From Anaerolineae bacterium (GTDB taxonomy: Bacteria > Chloroflexota > Anaerolineae > Aggregatilineales > UBA3940), in NCBI GenBank assembly GCA_020852775.1, contig JADZAD010000013.1, forward strand, positions 1 to 10,618: DNA of 10,618 nucleotides, written 5' to 3'. A program made the position numbers and the translations under genes. This document shows, one piece after another, positions 1 to 6,894 of the stretch. Position 1 is the stretch's first letter. Each line of letters opens with the position of its first letter. The notes beneath the pieces were generated by a model. It saw only the letters and a list, made by a program, of their open reading frames with translations. It made no database searches and had not been told where the DNA came from.

Positions 1-2
1 AC

Positions 3-62
3 TGTATCAACTCCGTGGCGTTGGGCTTCAAACCTGCGGATGGACAGGGAGTGGAAGAGTAA
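3..62 (+). CDS. Possible 3' end of an unidentified gene
   Basis: An open frame enters from the left edge and ends at a TAA at 60-62, giving a 19-residue tail that ends G-V-E-E. The third codon positions are mostly G or C, as in neighbouring genes, and a strong hairpin terminator lies 30 bases downstream, which is where a gene end would be expected. The piece is too short to assign a family. It could equally be a chance open frame, so this is only a tentative call. Confidence 0.3.
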   Translation, partial: CINSVALGFKPADGQGVEE

Positions 63-92
63 GCCCCGGCGGTTGCCACTGGACAGAAAGCA

Positions 93-127
93 AAGAGCAC
101 GCGGGTTGCCGAGGCCCGCGTGCTCTT
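93..127 (-). terminator. Rho-independent terminator of the binding protein-permease unit
   Basis: Two 13-base arms (93-105 and 115-127) are perfect inverted repeats around a 9-base loop. Read on the minus strand, the second arm is followed by TTTGCTTTC, a fair U-rich tail, so it should end transcription coming from permease C, whose stop codon is about 70 bases away. On the plus strand the tail is weaker, but the hairpin may also stop transcription of the gene that seems to end at 62, making it a shared convergent terminator. Confidence 0.8.
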
Positions 128-198
128 GTGATCTCTGTCAGCCACAGGGTTGTCACAGGTTTCTGCTCAACCATCGGCCGAAGTGGGTACTGCGGCGC

Positions 199-1149
199 TT
201 ACGCGCTGACGTCGCCCCGGGCGAGGCGCGGATCGAGCGCATCGCGCAGGCCGTCACCGAGCAGGTTAAAGGCTAGCACCGTAATCGTGATGGCGATGCC
301 GGGGAAGATGACAAGATGCGGCGCGCTGAAAAGCTGGTTGCGCTCGGTGCCGAGCATCGAGCCCCATTCAGGGGTAGGCGGCTGTGCCCCGAAGCCGAGG
401 AACGACAGCGCGGCGGTCTCAATGATGGCGGTGGCGATACCGAGCGTCCCCTGCACAATCAGGGGGGTGAGCACGTTGGGCATGATGCGGCGGAAGAGGA
501 TGTGCAGCGGCCCGGCGCCGAGTGCGCGGGAGGCTTCGACGTAGTCCTCCTCGCGGGCGGACAGTACGCTGGCACGCACGATACGCGCATAGGCCGGGAT
601 ACTGACGATGCCGATCGCCAGCATCGCGTTAATCAGCCCGGGCCCCAGCACCGCCACGATTGCAATCGCCAGCAGCAGCGCCGGGAAGGCCAGAAGGATG
701 TCCATCAGGCGCATCAGGATCAGGTCAACCCAGCCGCCGAGGTACCCCGCCACCCCGCCAATCACCGTACCGACGATAATCGCAAAACCGATCGTCACGA
801 AACCGATGATCAGTGAGTAGCGCGATCCGTATACCACCCGGCTGAACATATCACGCACGTTGCCGTCCGTCCCCATCAGGTGCTGCGGCTGATCCGCCGG
901 ACAGCCGAGCAGGTGAATGCACGGTGAGGCCCGCTTTTCGACCTCTTCCACGCCGATTAGCACCTTGAGCGGGTCGTAAGGGGCGATCAGCGGAGCAAAT
1001 GTAGCCATAATGACCAGCGCGGCCAGCATTACCGCGCCGACGATGGCATTGCGCTGCCGGAAAATACGGCGCAGCGTCTGGCGGGCAAGGCTGTTTGAGG
1101 GCGTATCCGCGGCCAGCGGTTCATTCAGAGAGAGCGTTGCATCTGCCAT
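199..1149 (-). CDS. Peptide-type ABC transporter permease, DppC/OppC family
   Basis: Second membrane subunit of a peptide/nickel-class ABC importer, pairing with the adjacent DppB-like permease to form the transport channel. The 316 residues show a cytoplasmic N-terminal tail, TM1 near 36-55, a long outside loop, and about five further membrane segments, the usual DppC layout. The family motif M-G-T-D-G-N-V-R-D (92-100) precedes the core domain. The ATPase-contacting EAA loop lies near 201-232 (E-D-Y-V-E-A-S-R-A-L-G). The only two cysteines, C77 and C83, sit in the outside loop and could form a disulfide. The start ATG follows a GGAG with an 11-base spacer, and the gap to the upstream permease stop is 20 bases, so the two are co-transcribed. 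The substrate cannot be told from sequence; dipeptides, oligopeptides or other solutes are possible. Confidence 0.95.
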   Translation of the reverse strand: MADATLSLNEPLAADTPSNSLARQTLRRIFRQRNAIVGAVMLAALVIMATFAPLIAPYDPLKVLIGVEEVEKRASPCIHLLGCPADQPQHLMGTDGNVRDMFSRVVYGSRYSLIIGFVTIGFAIIVGTVIGGVAGYLGGWVDLILMRLMDILLAFPALLLAIAIVAVLGPGLINAMLAIGIVSIPAYARIVRASVLSAREEDYVEASRALGAGPLHILFRRIMPNVLTPLIVQGTLGIATAIIETAALSFLGFGAQPPTPEWGSMLGTERNQLFSAPHLVIFPGIAITITVLAFNLLGDGLRDALDPRLARGDVSA

Positions 1150-1169
1150 AGTTCAAGGTTCTCCGGGCG

Positions 1170-2249
1170 CTAGTCAAGCCGGATACGGGGGTCGAGAAAA
1201 GCATACGAAATATCGACGAGCAGGTTAATGATGAGGTAGATCGCGGCGATAACTACCGTGAATGCCTGGATGATCGGGTAGTCACGCGAGGTGATTGACT
1301 CGAACAGAGTCAGACCAACGCCGCGCAGCCCGAAGATCGTCTCCGTCAGCACCGCCCCGGCCAGCAGGCTGCCAAGCTGCAGGCCCATGATCGTGACCAC
1401 CGGCAGCAGCGCATTGCGGAATGCATGCTTCATCACGACCGGGCCTTCGCCAAGACCCTTGGCGCGCGCGGTGCGGATGTAATCGAGACCGAGGACTTCA
1501 AGGAGGCTGGAGCGCGTCATACGGGCAATGATTGAAAGTGGGATAGTGCTCAACGCAACTGCGGGGAGGATCAGGTGCTTGATAGCATCAACCAGGACTT
1601 CCCAGTCCCCGGTGATAAGCGAGTTCAACAGGTAGAAGTTCGCGAAGAACTCCACCAGGTTGAACCTGACCGTGCCTTCCTGCACCGTCCAGCCGTAGAA
1701 CTCATAGAACGGGGTGGATGAAATACCTGCCGCCAGCCGCCCGGACGGAGGCAGGGCGAGGGGTGTGTCCTTCAGGACGACCGCAAAGAAGAAGGCCAGC
1801 ATCAGGCCCAGCCAGAAGACTGGAATGGATACGCCTAGGTTGGCCCCGGCCATCGTTGCGACGTCAATGAAAGTATTCCGCTTGATTGCCGAGAATATAC
1901 CCAGCGGTACACCCACCAGCACGGAGAGGATAAAAGCGCTCAGGCTGAGTTCGATCGTCACCGGAAGGCGTTCGACGAGAATCTGTACCGCAGAACGGTT
2001 GAAACGAATCGAGTTGCCGAAGTCACCCTGCGCAACATCGGTAAGATAGATGCCGAACTGGACCAGCACTGGCCTGTCCAGCCCGCGCTCATGGATGAAC
2101 CGGTCACAGGTTTCCCTGGTTGCTTTCTCGCCAAGAATCGCCCTGCAGGGGTCGCCGGGGATCGCACGGGCCAGTGCAAAGGTGAGGAGCAGGATGCCCA
2201 GCAGTACCGGGATCGCGGCAAGGATACGTCGGATGGAGTAGTTCAGCAT
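1170..2249 (-). CDS. Peptide-type ABC transporter permease, DppB/OppB family
   Basis: First membrane subunit of the importer. The 359 residues begin with the typical N terminus (M-L-N-Y-S-I-R-R-I-L) and TM1 at about 10-30 ending in A-R-A-I-P-G-D-P, followed by the large outside loop with the usual G-L-D-R-P-V-L-V-Q-F stretch (56-66). The EAA loop that docks on the ATPases is at about 251-285 (L-D-Y-I-R-T-A-R-A-K-G-L). The last motif is L-D-P-R-I-R-L-D at the C terminus, as in the family. The only two cysteines, C35 and C48, lie in the first outside loop. A GAAGGGA sequence precedes the ATG. It lies downstream of the binding-protein gene across a 161-base gap that contains two hairpins, and 20 bases upstream of permease C. 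This is a full-length, normal-looking family member. Confidence 0.95.
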   Translation of the reverse strand: MLNYSIRRILAAIPVLLGILLLTFALARAIPGDPCRAILGEKATRETCDRFIHERGLDRPVLVQFGIYLTDVAQGDFGNSIRFNRSAVQILVERLPVTIELSLSAFILSVLVGVPLGIFSAIKRNTFIDVATMAGANLGVSIPVFWLGLMLAFFFAVVLKDTPLALPPSGRLAAGISSTPFYEFYGWTVQEGTVRFNLVEFFANFYLLNSLITGDWEVLVDAIKHLILPAVALSTIPLSIIARMTRSSLLEVLGLDYIRTARAKGLGEGPVVMKHAFRNALLPVVTIMGLQLGSLLAGAVLTETIFGLRGVGLTLFESITSRDYPIIQAFTVVIAAIYLIINLLVDISYAFLDPRIRLD

Positions 2250-2309
2250 AGGCTATTCCCTTCGCAGGGCCAGACTGTAACACAGAGACAATACGTGAGG
2301 CAAAACGAT

Positions 2310-2350
2310 GAATGCCGTACAAGACAACCCTGACGTCCTGTACGGCATTC
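2310..2350 (-). terminator. Intercistronic hairpin, possible partial terminator
   Basis: Arms 2310-2321 and 2339-2350 are perfect 12-base inverted repeats, and 2323-2325 with 2335-2337 can extend the stem past one mismatch. On the minus strand the hairpin is followed by ATCG and then four U residues, so it may act as a leaky terminator between the binding-protein gene and permease B. The U tract is displaced from the stem, so an mRNA-stabilising or attenuating role is equally likely. Confidence 0.5.
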
Positions 2351-2362
2351 TGCTTCTTGCAT

Positions 2363-2394
2363 CCGGGTGGGCCGCGTTCGCACGGCCCACCCGG
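2363..2394 (-). other. GC-rich intercistronic hairpin after the binding-protein gene
   Basis: Perfect 12-base arms (2363-2374 and 2383-2394), nearly all G and C, surround an 8-base loop. It starts 16 bases past the binding-protein stop codon and has no U run behind it on either strand. Such hairpins after abundant binding-protein genes are known to block 3' exonucleases and keep the upstream message more plentiful than the permease message; that role here is inferred from position only. Confidence 0.6.
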
Positions 2395-2410
2395 CATTCA
2401 GGCGACAGAT

Positions 2411-4132
2411 TTACTCAGCCGGGACGTTCCACAGGCCCCACAGGTTCGCCCAGTACTCGAACGCACCAGTGTTACCGACGTGCAGCGGGCTGGACGCATC
2501 CAGGCCGAGGCCCCAGGAAGCGACTACGTCATTCGCATCGAAGGCCGAGCCGTCGTGGAAGGTGACGCCTTCACGTAGGCTGCAGGTCCAGACCGTCAGG
2601 TCTTCATTCGGAGCACACTCAGTCGCCAGTGCCGGCTCAACTGCCGTGCCACCACGCTCATAAGCATACAGGGACTCGATCACCTGCTCGCAGCCACGCA
2701 GCGACTCACCGTCAGTCTCGTCAGAGCAGAAGAGGCTGATGGGTTCGGCGTTCTGCATGAAGACGAAGGTGTCACGGTCGCCGGGGGTCATAGTGCCGAG
2801 GAGTTCGTTGGTCAGCGGGCTGGCCACCGGGTCCACGACGTCAGCACGGTAGGCAACCGCCGAAGCACCGTGAGCGATCGGGATCATCGGGACCAGTTCC
2901 TTGATCTGGTTATTGGCCTCGGTATAGACCGGAGCGGCTTCCTCGGGGTCGGAAATCTGGGCACCCTGGACGAGAAGGTCGTAGATCTCCGGATGCGGGT
3001 CGCCGAACTGGATGTTGGCTTCACCGAAGTGGTAATCAAGGAAGTTGGTGATATGCGGGTAGTCCGCACCCCAGCCCAGGAAGTAGAGGCCGTCGAGGCG
3101 GGCATTCTGCGAATTGTCGATGAAGGTGCCGGATTCCTGGACTTCGATGGTGACATCGATGTTCAGGTTTTCCTTAAGCTGCGCCTGGACTTCCTCAGCG
3201 ACGCGGCCCGGCTCGGGCAGATAGCCACGGACGACGTCACGGTAGTACAGCTTGGTGGCGAACCCGTCCGGGTAGCCAGCTTCAGCCAGCAGCGCCCGGG
3301 CGGCTTCAACATCGAACTCGTACCAGTCCTCACCATCGCAGGCGTTCGGGATGGCGCAGGGGGTGAAGTGGGAAGCCACTTCGGAGCCTGGCGCATAGAA
3401 GATGTCTACGATTCGCTGACGGTCGATCCCCATCGCGATTGCCTGGCGGACCCGCACGTCATTGAAGGGCTCGAAGGTGTTGGTCATACCGATGTAGAAG
3501 ACGTTGAGCGCCGGGCGGTTGACCAGCTGAAGATCGGGGTTGGCCTCGATCGCCTCGAAGTCATCGGTGCCGGGGTTGTCGATACCGTCCACGGTGCCAG
3601 CCAGCAGTTCATTCAGGCGGGCAGCGGCCTCGCTGTTCCAGCGGAGCACGACGGTCTGAACCTTGCCGGGCTCGCCCCAGTAACCGTCATAGCGGGTATA
3701 GGTGACATTCTCACCACGGTTCCAGGCGTCGATCATGTACGGGCCGGTACCGATGGGCTTGTCAAGCAGTTCGCCGCTTCCGCCGGTGCTCTCCAGGTAC
3801 TCGGAGGGCTGGATGCCGAACGGGCTGAAGGCGACCTTCGACAGAAACGCCGGGTCAGGGCGGCACAGGTCGAACTGAACGGTCAGTTCGTCAACAGCAG
3901 TTATCGCGCCGACAAGGCTACCGGAGGCTTCACAGTCCGCGCTGACGCTCGAGCCTTCAAAGGCAGGGGCTTCTTCGGCGGGAGCTGCTTCTTCGGCAGG
4001 AGCCGCTTCTTCAGCCGGAGCCTCTTCAGGGGCGGCTTCTTCGGTGGCCGGGGCCGCGGGCGCGCAGGCAGCCATCACGGCTACCGCGAGCACGACGATG
4101 CCCAGCAGGAAGAGCTTCTTGAATGGGGACAT
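2411..4132 (-). CDS. Family-5 solute-binding lipoprotein, apparently circularly permuted
   Basis: Substrate-capturing subunit of the importer, anchored outside the membrane. The start at 4132 is chosen because AGGAG sits 7 bases upstream and the protein then opens with a lipoprotein signal peptide (K5-K6, hydrophobic 7-20, lipobox M-A-A-C with C23). Residues 24-60 are an Ala/Pro/Glu linker. The 573-residue length is enough for a whole SBP_bac_5 fold, but the order is unusual. The body begins with A-I-T-A-V-D-E-L-T-V (76-85), then G-T-G-P-Y-M-I-D-A-W (128-137), parts that normally lie after the first quarter of the protein. The usual N-terminal part, with V-W-T-C-S-L-R-E-G-V-T-F-H-D-G (514-528) and D-A-N-D-V-V (532-537), is at the C terminus, from about residue 451. 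Eight mature cysteines besides C23 occur as close pairs (67/90, 259/265, 469/481, 506/517). Ligand unknown. Confidence 0.93.
   Translation of the reverse strand: MSPFKKLFLLGIVVLAVAVMAACAPAAPATEEAAPEEAPAEEAAPAEEAAPAEEAPAFEGSSVSADCEASGSLVGAITAVDELTVQFDLCRPDPAFLSKVAFSPFGIQPSEYLESTGGSGELLDKPIGTGPYMIDAWNRGENVTYTRYDGYWGEPGKVQTVVLRWNSEAAARLNELLAGTVDGIDNPGTDDFEAIEANPDLQLVNRPALNVFYIGMTNTFEPFNDVRVRQAIAMGIDRQRIVDIFYAPGSEVASHFTPCAIPNACDGEDWYEFDVEAARALLAEAGYPDGFATKLYYRDVVRGYLPEPGRVAEEVQAQLKENLNIDVTIEVQESGTFIDNSQNARLDGLYFLGWGADYPHITNFLDYHFGEANIQFGDPHPEIYDLLVQGAQISDPEEAAPVYTEANNQIKELVPMIPIAHGASAVAYRADVVDPVASPLTNELLGTMTPGDRDTFVFMQNAEPISLFCSDETDGESLRGCEQVIESLYAYERGGTAVEPALATECAPNEDLTVWTCSLREGVTFHDGSAFDANDVVASWGLGLDASSPLHVGNTGAFEYWANLWGLWNVPAE
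3971..4024 (-). repeat. Three 18-base tandem repeats coding the lipoprotein linker
   Basis: Three imperfect copies of an 18-base unit beginning TTCTTCGGC on the plus strand (3971-3988, 3989-4006, 4007-4024) encode a repeated six-residue E-E-A-A-P-A motif on the minus strand. Degenerate copies continue towards 4050. This is the flexible spacer between the lipid-anchored cysteine and the binding domain. Repeat number may vary between strains through slippage, which would only change tether length. Confidence 0.8.
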
Positions 4133-4326
4133 ACGGTTACTCCTTCTCCTCTTAGAGAGTATGTGACGCAGATCGGTGGTATATTCCGCTCGCCAATCCT
4201 CTTCTGTAAGTGTGTGCACTGAACCGCAGGTGAGTTCCTGAACCCGCGCAATATCAGTTTACGCAACTTACTGAGAGAGGGTGACAGGCTAAGAGGGTAC
4301 GCCGATCTGTATCGACCAGTTCTTCT

Positions 4327-4354
4327 ATTGTACCTGCTTCCGTAAATCTGTAAA
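4327..4354 (-). promoter_or_regulatory. Candidate sigma-70-type promoter for the binding-protein unit
   Basis: On the minus strand, TTTACA (complement of 4349-4354) and TACAAT (complement of 4327-4332) are separated by 16 bases, each matching five of six consensus bases. The surrounding 4321-4365 segment is the most A/T-rich part of the intergenic region. Predicted transcription would run into the lipoprotein gene with a leader of about 190 bases. Confidence 0.55.
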
Positions 4355-4470
4355 GATTATTTCTCCCCGAACCGGGGCTGTACAGGCTGGATCGGGGTGG
4401 TGGCAAGCGCGGCGCTCTGCGTAGCCCGCAGGCTTGCAGGCACATTCCGGGGTGAAACCCGCGTGATTCA

Positions 4471-4499
4471 TTGCGGCGGCTGTTGAAAAACTCTATACT
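4471..4499 (+). promoter_or_regulatory. Candidate sigma-70-type promoter for the ATPase unit
   Basis: TTGCGG (4471-4476) and TATACT (4494-4499) are spaced by 17 bases. The -10 box is strong and the -35 box is weak. It would give a leader of about 110 bases ahead of the first ATPase gene at 4617. Confidence 0.5.
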
Positions 4500-4616
4500 T
4501 GCCGCACATTCTGCGGGCACGTGGACTGCTACCCCGGGGCCAGCCCGACAACGTTCGTCCCGGCGACGCTTGTCCGGATATCCCTCGGCGGCACGGCACA
4601 TCCGGAGCACTTCACC

Positions 4617-5657
4617 ATGGCGAATCTTCTCGAAATAAAAGGCCTGAGCACCTATTTCTATACAGAGGACGGAGTGGTCAGGGCTGTTGATGGTGTTGAC
4701 CTCAGCCTGGCGCAGGGCGAAACACTTTGCGTGGTCGGTGAGTCAGGCAGTGGAAAAAGCGTCACGTCGCTTTCTGTCATGGGGCTGATTGAGCGCCCCG
4801 GTCGTATCGTGGCGGGCGAGGTGCTGTTCGATGGCACTGATCTGGTGAAGGTGCCCGCCAGCGAGATGAAGAAGCTGCGCGGCAACCGGATTGCCATGAT
4901 CTTCCAGCAGCCGCAGAGCAGCCTGAACCCGGTCTTTCGCGTGGGTGACCAGATCGCCGAGGCGTTGAAGATCCATCGCGGCATGAACCGGGACGAAGCC
5001 GCGCGCGAGGCGGTAGAACTGCTGCGCCGGGTGGGCATCCCGGAGGCAGAGCGCCGTGCCACACAGTACCCGCACGAAATGTCAGGCGGCATGGCGCAGC
5101 GCGTGATGATCGCAATGGCGCTGGCCTGCACCCCTGACATGCTGATCGCTGACGAGCCGACCACCGCGCTTGACGTGACTATTCAGGCACAGATTCTTGA
5201 CCTGATGCGCGAACTCAAGCAGAAGACTGGTGTCTCGATCCTGCTGATCACGCACGATATGGGGGTCGTTGCTGAGATGGCCGACCGGGTTGCAGTGATG
5301 TATGCCGGGCGTATTCAGGAAGATGGCCCGGTCGGAGACATCTTCGCCAGGCCGCTGCATCCTTATACCGTGGGGCTGCTTAACTCCATTCCAGTGCTGG
5401 GTGACATCCGTGATGAACTGGCGGTGATCCCCGGCCAGCCGCCGCACCTCGCCAACCTGCCTGCCGGCTGCCGCTTCGCGCCGCGCTGCCTGGCGCGGGT
5501 GGTCAACAATCTCGAACGCTGTACGCAGGAAGAGCCTGACCTGCTGCCTGTGGCGGAACACCGCCGTGTGCGCTGCTGGCTGTATCACCCGGATCATCGC
5601 CCTGACGGTGAGATCAGAATGGGCTACGAACCGGCTGAACAGACACTGCCCGGATAG
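4617..5657 (+). CDS. Peptide-type ABC transporter ATPase, DppD/OppD family
   Basis: Cytoplasmic ATP-hydrolysing subunit that drives import. The ATG at 4617 is preferred over upstream starts because GGAG lies 9 bases before it and the protein then begins with the normal M-A-N-L-L-E-I-K-G-L. The 346 residues contain the Walker A G-E-S-G-S-G-K-S (41-48), Q-loop F-Q-Q-P-Q (96-100), signature M-S-G-G-M-A-Q-R (155-162), Walker B L-I-A-D-E-P (176-181) and H-loop H213. The C-terminal oligopeptide-transporter domain carries C285, C291, C302 and C320 (spacing C-x5-C-x10-C-x17-C), the pattern reported to bind a 4Fe-4S cluster in DppD-type ATPases. It is followed after 45 bases by the second ATPase. It is transcribed away from its partner permeases, so the importer is encoded by two divergent units. 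Confidence 0.96.
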   Translation: MANLLEIKGLSTYFYTEDGVVRAVDGVDLSLAQGETLCVVGESGSGKSVTSLSVMGLIERPGRIVAGEVLFDGTDLVKVPASEMKKLRGNRIAMIFQQPQSSLNPVFRVGDQIAEALKIHRGMNRDEAAREAVELLRRVGIPEAERRATQYPHEMSGGMAQRVMIAMALACTPDMLIADEPTTALDVTIQAQILDLMRELKQKTGVSILLITHDMGVVAEMADRVAVMYAGRIQEDGPVGDIFARPLHPYTVGLLNSIPVLGDIRDELAVIPGQPPHLANLPAGCRFAPRCLARVVNNLERCTQEEPDLLPVAEHRRVRCWLYHPDHRPDGEIRMGYEPAEQTLPG

Positions 5658-5702
5658 CTGACCAGCACCCCCTACTACAGGGTCAACCTGAGGATACGTA
5701 CT

Positions 5703-6755
5703 ATGGCAGAGCAGACCATGACATCTCCCGCCACAACCGCAGAGAGAACATCCGACCTGCTGAGTGTGGAACGGCTGGTCAAGTATTTCCCGGTTAAGGG
5801 CGGGCTGTTCCAGACGGTGAAGGGGCAGGTACGCGCGGTAGACGACGTGAGCTTCACCGTCAGGCAGGGTGAAACGATCGGCCTTGTCGGGGAGAGCGGC
5901 TGTGGCAAGACGACACTGGGCCGCGCCGTGCTCCAGTTGATCCGGCCCACCAGCGGCAAGGTGATCTTTGAGGGGCGCGACCTGACACACCTGCCCGCAC
6001 CGGAATTGAAGGGCATCCGGAAGGATATGCAGCTCGTCTTCCAGAACCCGTATTCCTCGCTTGACCCGCGCCTGCCGATAGGCGAGAGCATCGCGGAGGG
6101 GCTGGCGCTGCACGAGGTGGGGACGTCCTCCGGTGACCGCCGCGCAATGGTGCGCGAAGTACTGCAGAAGGTCGGCATGCACCCTGACCTTGCCAACCGC
6201 TTCCCGCATGAATTCTCCGGTGGCCAGCGGCAGCGTATCGGCATCGCCCGCGCGCTGGTACTGCGCCCGAAGCTGATCGTCTGTGATGAGCCGGTCTCGG
6301 CGCTGGACGTGTCGATCCAGTCACAGGTGCTGAACCTGTTGCGCGGGCTTCAGCGTGAATTCGGCCTGACCTACATGTTCATCGCGCATAACCTGAGCGT
6401 GGTCGAACATATCAGCGACCGTGTCGCGGTAATGTACCTCGGCAAGATGGTCGAACTGGCGGATCGCATCGCCCTCTACGCCGCCCCGACCCACCCGTAC
6501 ACACAGGCGCTGATGAGCGCCATCCCGGTGCCAGACCCGACCATCAGGCGGGCACGGGTGATTCTGAAGGGTGACGTGCCCAGCCCGATCAATCCACCCG
6601 CCGGATGCCGCTTCCACCCGCGCTGCCCGATCGCCGTCGAGGAGTGCCGGCATGTCGAGCCTGCCTTCCGTGAGATTCGTCCCGGCCACTGGGCTGCCTG
6701 CCACCGTGCTGAGGAATCCGCGCAGGCCATGGCGGCGGTCGTGAACATGGCGTAA
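5703..6755 (+). CDS. Peptide-type ABC transporter ATPase, DppF/OppF family
   Basis: Second ATPase subunit, expected to pair with the DppD-like protein under the two permeases. The 350 residues have an N-terminal extension of about 18 residues, then the nucleotide-binding domain: Walker A G-E-S-G-C-G-K-T (63-70), Q-loop F-Q-N-P-Y-S-S-L-D-P (113-122), signature S-G-G-Q-R-Q-R (172-178), Walker B L-I-V-C-D-E-P (191-197) and H-loop H229 in the usual A-H-N form. S-S-L-D-P at the Q-loop is typical of the DppF side. The C-terminal domain has C302, C308, C315 and C333, again a likely iron-sulfur site. GAGG lies 9 bases before the ATG. A strong terminator at 6786 ends this unit. Confidence 0.96.
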   Translation: MAEQTMTSPATTAERTSDLLSVERLVKYFPVKGGLFQTVKGQVRAVDDVSFTVRQGETIGLVGESGCGKTTLGRAVLQLIRPTSGKVIFEGRDLTHLPAPELKGIRKDMQLVFQNPYSSLDPRLPIGESIAEGLALHEVGTSSGDRRAMVREVLQKVGMHPDLANRFPHEFSGGQRQRIGIARALVLRPKLIVCDEPVSALDVSIQSQVLNLLRGLQREFGLTYMFIAHNLSVVEHISDRVAVMYLGKMVELADRIALYAAPTHPYTQALMSAIPVPDPTIRRARVILKGDVPSPINPPAGCRFHPRCPIAVEECRHVEPAFREIRPGHWAACHRAEESAQAMAAVVNMA

Positions 6756-6785
6756 ATCATCACGGGGATAACATGTTTGCACCTG

Positions 6786-6822
6786 AGGGCGTTCTGGTTT
6801 CCCGGAAACGCCCTTTCTTTTT
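6786..6822 (+). terminator. Rho-independent terminator after the ATPase unit
   Basis: AGGGCGTT (6786-6793) pairs perfectly with AACGCCCT (6807-6814), the stem can extend inward (CTGG with CCGG), and the tail is TTTCTTTTT. The position, 30 bases after the second ATPase stop, is ideal. It isolates the importer from the following redox gene. Confidence 0.9.
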
Positions 6823-6831
6823 ACCACCCCA

Positions 6832-6860
6832 TTGTCGCATTCCGCTGTACTCGTTATCTT
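6832..6860 (+). promoter_or_regulatory. Candidate promoter for the thioredoxin-like gene
   Basis: TTGTCG (6832-6837) and TATCTT (6855-6860) are 17 bases apart, directly downstream of the terminator. Each box matches four of six consensus bases. A start of transcription near 6867 supports the ATG at 6895 as the true start and argues against translation from the TTG at 6832. Confidence 0.4.
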
Positions 6861-6894
6861 CAAATGGGTCCCCGGCACAGATGAGGCTTCGGAT

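Larger units (their letters stand above)
4133..4616. other. Divergent control region between the two importer arms
   Basis: This 484-base stretch has no convincing gene. It carries outward-facing promoter candidates for the binding-protein gene (4327-4354) and the ATPase genes (4471-4499), leaving leaders of roughly 190 and 110 bases. Apart from a small CCCCG-AAC-CGGGG hairpin at 4365-4377 I see no riboswitch or terminator fold I can name. A shared regulator site would be expected here, but no convincing operator palindrome is visible. Confidence 0.6.

Noticed and set aside
4133..4219. 29-residue N-terminal extension of the binding lipoprotein from an ATG at 4219
   Set aside because: It would bury the signal peptide; the ATG at 4132 has an excellent AGGAG and a standard lipoprotein start.
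2870..4222. Long plus-strand open frame (450 codons) opposite the binding-protein gene
   Set aside because: It mirrors the codon pattern of the real gene on the other strand, has no family resemblance and no good ribosome site, and would erase a clear lipoprotein.
4229..4246. Small palindrome GTTCCTGAAC in the divergent region as a regulator site
   Set aside because: The arms are only four bases long with a two-base spacer, which is too short to distinguish from chance.
4521..4616. 32-residue N-terminal extension of the first ATPase
   Set aside because: The extension is unlike the family, and the ATG at 4617 has a well-placed GGAG and yields the usual N terminus.
6832..6894. Upstream TTG start for the thioredoxin-like protein
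   Set aside because: It coincides with the proposed -35 box, lies ten bases from the terminator tail and has no ribosome site; the ATG at 6895 has one and starts just before the first membrane helix.
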